Assembly: GCA_014529385.2 (NCBI GenBank)
Contig: CM043966.1
Span: 109,846,808-109,910,807 of the forward strand
DNA: 64,000 bases
From: Adiantum capillus-veneris
Taxonomy: Eukaryota; Streptophyta; Polypodiopsida; Polypodiales; Pteridaceae
Direction: 5' to 3'
The notes under the pieces are model-generated. The model did no database searches and had not been told where the DNA came from. It saw only the letters and a program-made list of their open reading frames with translations. Below, piece after piece: positions 57,131-64,000 of the stretch. The first letter of the stretch is position 1. Each line of letters opens with the position of its first letter. The position numbers and the translations under genes were made by a program.

Positions 57131-60100
57131 TTACCTGCGGCGGATGCAATGCACACCTGCAATGTGACAACCAGAGAGGGAGTAGTCTTCAGGTTGACAC
57201 ATAGCGAGGTGGTCTTTAAGCACATTTAGTGCCTTTTGGTATCTGATCTTCTTCTTTTTATCTGGCACTTGCAAGAATTGCATTGTTACTCTATTTTTTA
57301 GCTCCATTGTTGAGTAACCTACAAACCTTGATGTGAGGTTGCTAATCATTGGGCCAAATATTTTCGTTCGCCAAGTGAATAACCCTGTGCAAAATTCTTA
57401 CTCAAATACCAACATATTTTAAGAAGGTAAAAACATGCATCCGGCGTAGAATCCATAGAGGAATTCTTTGGAAGGTTGACCCCACTAAGGTCGTAGCATA
57501 ATCCTTTATTACCCTCGAGGAATGACATCCAAGGGGCACCTGCTTGCTTCGGCTCATGGAAGACTTCAATGCAAGTGAGAAGCATTCAACAGATTTTATA
57601 TAACATTACACATGATAAATCTGGTAGACTTTTGAAGAAGGACATGGTGCCTGTTAGGGTTTTAACCATGTACTCCTCAGTCGGCGGTCCCTTTTCTGGA
57701 GCAGGCAATCGGGGGTAGTTCATCCAAGTTGGTCGCTTCTTTGTTAATGCCTCTTGCTCTTGCCAGGTCCTTCCTCTTGGTACAAGACATAAAGTAGGAT
57801 CCCTTTGTCTGGCCACAGGTGCTCTTGTGAACACAATCAAATACCTTGGATTCTTGTTCAACCAGCTGAGCCTCCACTTTGGGTGGTCTTGATCTGCGTT
57901 ATCTTCTTGCATGTCGTTGTATATCTTTTCCTTTACCTGGAGTAACTCCACCTTTATCAAAGGGTAAGGCAAGTATTTTTGGTGCCATTGCACATTGATT
58001 TGATTAGGAGTGAGTTGTGTAACATTGACGGAATGAAGGACTCTGAGCTCCCAATCCATTGCTGCCTTCCATTGCTCATCTACCTCTTGTGTAATCGTCT
58101 CTTTTAGTGCATCTTCCTCAGCCTTTGAGAGCTGGATCATTGGCACTGTATCCATTTTGGTTATGTGTACTTGAAATTTATCCTCGCCACCTAGCTCTTC
58201 AGCTGGCTGTGTCTCCATCTTTGCGAAAGTAACTGAGGGGATCTCTATATGTGGTTGCTTGGAAGTTCCTGCCTCTTCTTGTGTTTTTGGCCATCCCTCT
58301 TGCAACAGTTGGTTGACTCTTTTAAGTTCAGTTTTTTCTTTCAACAGCTTGTCTTTTCTTTGCACCCGCATTAAAGTCAGGTCTTTGCGTTGAGACTACT
58401 CCAATTTTAGCTCCAGCTCGAGGTCCTTATTCGTTTTCTTTAATGCTTTGTAGAGCTTGTCTGTTCCTTTGATCGAGGCTACATTTGGATTCTCTCGTAT
58501 TTGCCACAAGAAAATTGCTTGATCATTTATTCTTTGTTCTGAGTACTGTAGGGAAGCATTTGCTACATCTAACTATACTTGCATCTTCTGAACTAACAGG
58601 TTTGTCATTAGCAGTTTGTTTGTAACTTTTGTCAGTTGTCCATCTTTTGCTTAGGAAGCATCTGACACCTTTGTAAGTAGATCAGCAAGCTCTTTCATCT
58701 CTTTATGATGTCTATCCCTTGTGAGATGATGCTGTTCAGCTTCCACTTTCAACTCCTGCACTTGCCTTTGTAGATCGGTGATAACGTTTAGTTGGTTGTC
58801 TAACTCTCCTTGGAGTGTGTCAACCATGATTTCTAATTCCTTGGCCCTTGTGCTACGGCTAAGTGATGCTAAGAAAAGTCGTTCAGTCATGTCCTACATT
58901 TTCTTGGCAGACTCATTAGCTTGCAGGATCACTTCATCGTTTGATTTCCAATTTTCGTTTTGTGCCAGCTGAATTGATGTTTCTGTAAATTCTTGTGTAT
59001 CTTTTGGCGGTGTCATGGTGGCTGGTTGTTATTGTCCTTGTAGTTGTGGCTGATCCTCTTTTGATTTTACATCCTGAGGCTTCGTGGATGCCTCGGCCTT
59101 CTCTTGCTTTGTTGAGGTAGAGGGTGTTTCTTCGGTCTCCTGTTCTCTTGGTTCCTCAAACTTTGTGTTGTCCTCTGGTTCATGAATTGTTTCCCTTTCT
59201 GGCTCTTGTGTAGTAGCTCCTTGTTGTGCAGATTCCACTGCTTCTTGCTGTTCAGGCTCTGTCTCTTTTGTTGGCTCAGCTTCTATGGTTCTAACTGTTG
59301 GTGATGGTGGTGGTCTTGGAATGGGGTGATCATGCTGTTCAGAAACAGGTGAAGAAGGGCGAGGAGACACATCACCCTGATCATGTTGTGTTGCTCCTTG
59401 TGCAGTGGGTTCCTCAACTTTCTTTTGCTACTCCGCCACCTCCTTATCTTTCTGTTTCTCTTCTTGGTCTTCTCTCAGCTGCAAGGCTTCTGCTTCTTGA
59501 TACATCTTTTCTAGTGATTCTGTGGGATCTTCAGATTGTTTCCTGGTATGATGCTTAGTTCTTGGTCCTTTAAGCTCAATGGGTACCCACTTTGCTGGGT
59601 TCTTGCCTTGTGCTTGGTGGCTGCATTCATGAGATTGCTTCTCTCTTTCAAATGGGACCTGCTTTTTTACAGGTTCCTCCGGGTGTGTTGCCATGGATTT
59701 TCTCTTCATTTCTTCCCATTAGGCTCTTTTTTCCTCATTATCAGAGCTTTCACTGTTGTGCTGTTCTGGCGAGCTCTCGGTAGACTCTTCATCTGACTTG
59801 TATGTTTTGTTGGCAAATCAGCTCTAGGGGAAGGTTGTGCTGACACTATCCAAATGTTCTGATCTGGGGCAGGCGGAAAGTTATCGGCCATGTCGATAGC
59901 ATGGTAGGTGATTTTGGTCAAAACCTCTGGTGCTCCCAGGTATGTGAATTTTCCTTTTTTTATTTGTTCCTTTCAATGTGGACAAAACATACTGTGCATG
60001 ATCATTTGGTTGCCAGGCTGTTGATTCGAGAACTTGTGTAAAGGTTGTGGAAACCGCATGATTTGGTTTTGTGTACCTCGTCGGCCTTTTAGCAAGGAAA

Positions 60101-60659
60101 TGAGTGGTGATACAACCTTGCGGGCTCTTCCACCTATTTGTGAATGAAGTCGGCAAATGTGGCCGCGGCGGTTTCCTTGGTGAAAGTTACGGCCGTCTTT
60201 ATATCTCTTGTCCTCATTGTCATTCCTTATGTTGGCAATCTGAGTGCTTCTACCACTATCTCCTTGGTAATCACTACTTCAACCTTATTCCCCTTGTGGG
60301 TCAGTGATTTGAGCGGTTCCATCTTCTTTGATCGTGGACAAAAGCTCATAAGCTTTTTGGAAGTCCACTCCACACGGCTCTTGTTCATAGAAATCTTAGA
60401 GTCCTAGCCTTCGGTTGGCTTCTTTGATCTCAGGCTTTGTGGCGATATCATACACTTCTTTTGGTAACAGTTGCAGCTCTACCTGATGTCCTTCCTCGTG
60501 CTTGAATTTGTCGGTGAACACGGTGGTGTTGTGCTCTTCAAGTTGTTTCTTTGAGAGATAGGTCGCTTTGGCATTCTTGACTGAATCGGGGTCTAGTTGA
60601 TATGGTGGTAGGTCTTGCATCCGATTGGTTATCCACCTCAACTCAAAAAACCCGTACAT
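57131..60659 (-). pseudogene. ORF1 copy 2
   Basis: Full-length but decayed paralogue of copy 1 with the same order of parts. N-terminus: LPPYQLDPDS, GVDFQKAYELLSTIKEDG (copy 1: GVDIKRVWEFVTSIKEDG), VVITKEIVVEALRL. Then a Pro/Glu-rich region, coiled coils, and a C-terminal domain with WRLSWLNKNPRYLIV, RGRTWQEQE, RPTWMNYPRLPAP and EYMVKTLTGTMSFF. From about 59709 to 57346 one frame persists with stops, most of which read as changed CAG, CAA or CGA. The TGA after YKIC matches Arg in copy 1 (KICRT). The 5' part has frameshifts. The 3' end (57140) looks like a splice donor (CAG|GTAAGAG). Function unknown. Confidence 0.65.
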
Positions 60660-61200
60660 CTTAAATATGCCAATTATGCTACTTTTTTGTGAGTTAGGAT
60701 AAGGTTAAATATTTAACCGCTCCACTCCAAGGATTAGTTAAAACGTTGATTTTGCTTACCTTTTCTTACAAGCGTCATTTTATAATTAATAATAATTCTT
60801 AAAAAACAAAAAAAAGACCGGTTCGTAAAAAAGAGCCATCTTTACACCTTCTAGTTTGTATGTCTAAAGGAAATGACTGTGAAAATGACAATAACCAAAA
60901 CTATTATCACAACAGAAATGTAAGTAAACAATAATTAAAAGAAAAAAAAGAATGGGAGGGAAGCAATTTGAAATCCTCCATTACCTGCGACAGCAACGGG
61001 GATGGGTTGATCGGCAACAATCTTGCTTGCGACCTGTAAATTAGCGTTATAACAACGATAACAGCAACGGCCTTTTATGGCTCGACTCTTTTTATTGTCA
61101 TTTTTCTTCTTAAGGCTTTGAGCACGGTTGTTTGGCTTAGTTTTTGTATGTTGTTTTTTGTTTCTTACAAACATGGGTTACACAGAATAGAATGCAGGGT
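60660..61200. other. Upstream region of ORF1 copy 2
   Basis: Low-complexity A/T-rich DNA. On the minus strand a possible small exon (60986-61034, TTACAG|GTCGCAAGC...GCTGTCGCAG|GTAATGG) has good splice-like borders but no recognisable product. No palindrome array is seen here, unlike copies 1 and 3. Confidence 0.35.
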
Positions 61201-61794
61201 AGTTTGGGAACCACATCTATAGTATAAAAAACTTATCTTTTGTCTTGTTCCAAATCTACTGGTCTGGGGCTAAGGCCCTAAATTGGTTAAGAAACTCTAA
61301 CAAATGTTTTGGTTGTCCAACGACACCCAACGTAAATGGTAGGGTAGGTAGGCTTTTGTTGTCTTTGCCTACAGCTTGCTTTTTTTGCTAGCTAACCGCT
61401 TTACTCAGGCATGAGCTTTTTTGCGTGCTAACATAACTATGCTATAGAAACACCCTTATAAAAATGCGCTAAAAAAAGGAAAAACTTCATTTGTAAGAGA
61501 CAAGACGCGTCATCTCCTGGGTAGGTAAGATAACAGCCTTTTTAGTTAGGTGTTGCGTTAGCTCTTGCCTAAAAGATATGAAAAAGGTGCTTATTCTACC
61601 ATGTCTCAGTTGGTTGGGATATATGGTTTCAGCTCTGGGAATTAGTTCTTATTGATCTATCCTATTCCACATTATAAAACATGACTATTTTAAAGCTTTG
61701 TTGTTTGTTTTGTTTTTAAGTTTCTTTTTTTAATAAAATGTATTTTTAAACAATTATAAGGTTTAAAAACACTTAAATTGGGGTTAAAAGTATA

Positions 61795-61877
61795 GTTAGA
61801 GTAATACGTTTTAGTAAGATGCAAGGAATAACTATGGTTAGAGTAATACGTTTTAGTAAGATGCAGGGAATAGCTAT
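61795..61877 (+). repeat. Two-copy 42-bp tandem repeat
   Basis: GTTAGAGTAATACGTTTTAG, then TAAGATGCAAGGAATA, occurs at 61795 and again at 61837 with one or two changes. Confidence 0.9.
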
Positions 61878-62058
61878 AGATTTGTGTTGGAGGGTAAATG
61901 GGCCGTAAATCAATACGATCGTAATAGTAATTCCAGCGTTTAAACTGCATAATATAAGAAGCTTTTGGGATAAAAGAAGAGTAAATCATGGTTAATAGTA
62001 ATTATTTTATAAGTCTCCACTGTTTATTCTCTAGTAGAAAGAGCAACAAGCCATTTCT

Positions 62059-62218
62059 TCTCTAGCTGAATGAGATATCTGGCAATTTATTCTCTAACTG
62101 AATGAGACATCTGGCAATTTATTCTCTAACCGAATGAGATATCAGGCAATAAAGTCTCTAGCCGAATGAGATATCAGGCAATAAAGTCTCTAGCCGAATG
62201 AGATACGACCATGTTTCA
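62059..62218 (+). repeat. 32-bp tandem repeat, five copies
   Basis: Unit TCTCTAGCCGAATGAGATAT, then CAGGCAATAAAG, starts at 62059, 62091, 62123, 62155 and 62187. A separate partial copy starts at 62281. Not a CRISPR array: copies are adjacent without unique spacers. Confidence 0.92.
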
Positions 62219-63050
62219 CGTTTAAATTAAGTAGCCGTAAAAAGTTAAATTAAGAGTGATGTGGTCGTCAAGCTAGAAAATCTCTAGCCGAATGAGATGT
62301 CATGCCACAGAAAGCCCAGTCAGAAAGGGTGAAGCCGTCAAAACATGAAAATGTTTTATTCCCATTAAGAGGAACATAAGTGCTATACTGCTTTTAAACG
62401 AAGAACTTGAAGCAAAACTCCATTGCCTTGCGTCTTCTCGAGCCAAAAACAATCCAACCTCCTGATGTGATGAAACAACTGCTTAAGCTTCTTTTTCAGG
62501 AATAGAAGAGAAAGAGAAGGAAAGAAAGGCAAAAAACAAAGGCAAGATGGTAGAGGAGATCCAGAATTGGCCTAAAGCAGAACCCCAGAGGGGAAGCAAT
62601 ATTGTCTGGTCCTTACAGAGGGTGTTGTCATAGAGAAGTTAAGTTAAAGCTTTGTTCCTAGGTGCATAAGTATATAAATAAACGTATGAGTTATTATACT
62701 TGCATAACCTCCGCGTTTGCAACAAATACTCCAATCATAATAGTAATAATTTGGCTTATAGAGGGATAAGCCAGCATACGTTTCATGTTTTCTTATTTGA
62801 GTAACGGCAATTTTGTTTTTTAATATTATGTTAGAAGTGGCCAATAATCCTACTACCATATGCCACTTGTTAGGGAAATGTAGGAAAATTAAGCCAAAGA
62901 ATCACTTAAGGAGCTGCTACTTTAGAAGTAACCAAAAAAAAAGCAACGACTGGTGTAGGAGAGTCAGAGTCGAAAAGGAGATTTTCGATCTTTCCGCTCA
63001 TTTGGAACCGTGCATGAAATTAAAACTTTACACGGTGTTTTAGTTATTTT

Positions 63051-63123
63051 CTCATGATGCAAGACTCGAACTTGCGACCCATGGATTAACAGTCCACTGC
63101 TCTATCGATTGAGCTAATCCGAA
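63051..63123 (-). tRNA. trnN: tRNA-Asn(GUU)-like gene, organelle type
   Basis: Folds as a cloverleaf on the minus strand. D stem GCTC/GAGC; anticodon stem GTGGA/TCCAT with loop CTGTTAA, so the anticodon is GTT (63088-63090); T arm GCAAG-TTCGAGT-CTTGC. The acceptor stem (TTCGGAT with ATCATGA) has two internal mismatches and a wobble. No intron, no encoded CCA. It looks more like a bacterial or organellar tRNA-Asn than a plant nuclear one. It may be a pseudogene, or in an organelle it could need editing. Confidence 0.75.
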
Positions 63124-64000
63124 ACAAGAATGGGGACCCCGCTACGTAGTTATTATAAAACATTACTAAGCCATTGCTGAAATTTTGGCTATTGTATTGG
63201 CAAAATTGTTGTTTTAGTATTAATGGTTGACATGAAGCAAATGAGGCTAAGGAATCTTGGCCATAGTTACCTAGATAACATTCATTTATGTATACTACTA
63301 TAATGCCATCGTGATATGCTCAAGCCAGAGTTGTTCTTTTTTGTTTAATTACTACATAGAAATCTATTTCAATCTACGACCCTTTCTTTTTTTGATTTGG
63401 GATTATTGTCTTTATTTTATAGCAAATACTTAAATTATATGTTTATGGTTAAACTTTTCACGCAAGCGAAGCAAAATGAACTTTAAAGCGAATAGATTAA
63501 ATAAAGGATGGCGTTGTCGAAAGGTAAGACAAAGATTCTTGCCGTTCTTTTTTGACAATTTCTTTTTGCTACTTCGAAATTTACTGAAAGGGCAAAGCCC
63601 TTCTCTGCCTGGCTACAATGACTCGCTTTTCCCTGAGTGCATTGCTGGCTTGTTCAAAGGTAAGCTAGAGCAGAGCGATCTTGAAGGACCACAGTCCTTG
63701 CCTATAAGCGTAATATGGATAAGGTTACCGGATCATTGATTGTCTAGCCTTTGCATCGTTTCATTTGGTAGCAAAAGATTAAGCCATGTGGTACCAGCTG
63801 TAGATGTAGATCTTGATAAGTCAGGAATTAAGCTAGAGGTGGCTGAAGAAGTGGGATTATTGGCTAGATTCCTTATCTCAGCGTGCGCACGCCTATTGTA
63901 ACCACTTCATGAGTGGGTGTTTGACCTGTTGAGATTATGTTGAGATGTCGAGCTCTACACCTTGAGCCGGCATCCACTACGGGTCTTGGCCGCTTACGGC

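Larger units (their letters stand above)
61201..64000. other. Segment of different character, possibly organelle-derived
   Basis: No transposon sequence is seen. It holds a bacterial/organelle-type tRNA, small hairpins such as AAGGGCAAAGCCCTT (63588-63602), short tandem repeats and no long open frames. I think of mitochondrial intergenic DNA moved to the nucleus, but no organelle protein gene is present to prove it. Confidence 0.35.

Noticed and set aside
63476-63739. An 87-codon frame as an organelle protein
   Set aside because: No recognisable protein; it includes a hairpin and low-complexity Phe/Leu-rich sequence.

Overview
The window is nuclear DNA of a land plant with a large, repeat-rich genome. 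It holds nested LTR retrotransposons with a primer site complementary to plant initiator tRNA-Met, a spliced CACTA (TNP2-type) transposase, and a fragment resembling a plant HMA/HIPP metallochaperone. I found no intact host gene and cannot name the species. Nearly every coding region is a transposable-element remnant.

Layout. 1-12.2 kb: an old Ty1/copia remnant (10141-12183, 125-bp 3' LTR) carries a Tat-like Ty3/gypsy element (H1: 1-374, 6194-8883, 3' LTR 9011-10140). A younger gag-protease-only relative (N1, 375-6189) is inserted inside the H1 reverse transcriptase. 12.2-15.6 kb: anonymous AT-rich DNA with a CATTAGGG foldback element (13425-13859) and a TTAA-flanked inverted-repeat element (14250-15554). 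15.6-31 kb: remnants H5 (minus) and H4 (plus) of a retroelement group with a protease domain followed by a basic tail rich in IW(I/V/L)P motifs. H4 is split by an 8.4-kb Ty3/gypsy element (N2, 20738-29113, minus), whose RT is split in turn by a second foldback element (24326-24775).

31-41 kb: a dispersed repeat (R1), an LTR-like segment, then a 3.2-kb pseudogene (ORF1 copy 1, 33056-36303, minus) of a family I do not recognise. Upstream lie four 285-bp repeats, each with a 22-bp palindrome. Beyond these is a gypsy 3' end (39105-40745) in which an aspartic-protease domain is fused downstream of the integrase. 40.7-49 kb: a CACTA element with a TNP2 gene, a HIPP-like fragment, and a nested non-autonomous short-LTR element (43858-47080) with three LTRs. 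49-53 kb: ORF1-family fragments, a second palindrome-repeat array with a different palindrome, and a second, inverted copy of the short-LTR element (50013-52593). 54-60.7 kb: the inverted partner of R1 and ORF1 copy 2 (57131-60659, minus). 61.2-64 kb: a different kind of DNA, possibly organelle-derived, with a tRNA-Asn(GUU)-like gene.

Three patterns recur. (1) Reading frames are often broken by in-frame stops at former Gln/Arg codons rather than by indels, which fits C-to-T decay of methylated DNA. (2) The ORF1 family, its leader repeats and the integrase-protease remnants may belong to one large Ty3/gypsy-like element group; this is the best candidate for something undescribed. (3) The short-LTR elements carry 171-bp and 43-bp tandem arrays that resemble satellite DNA.
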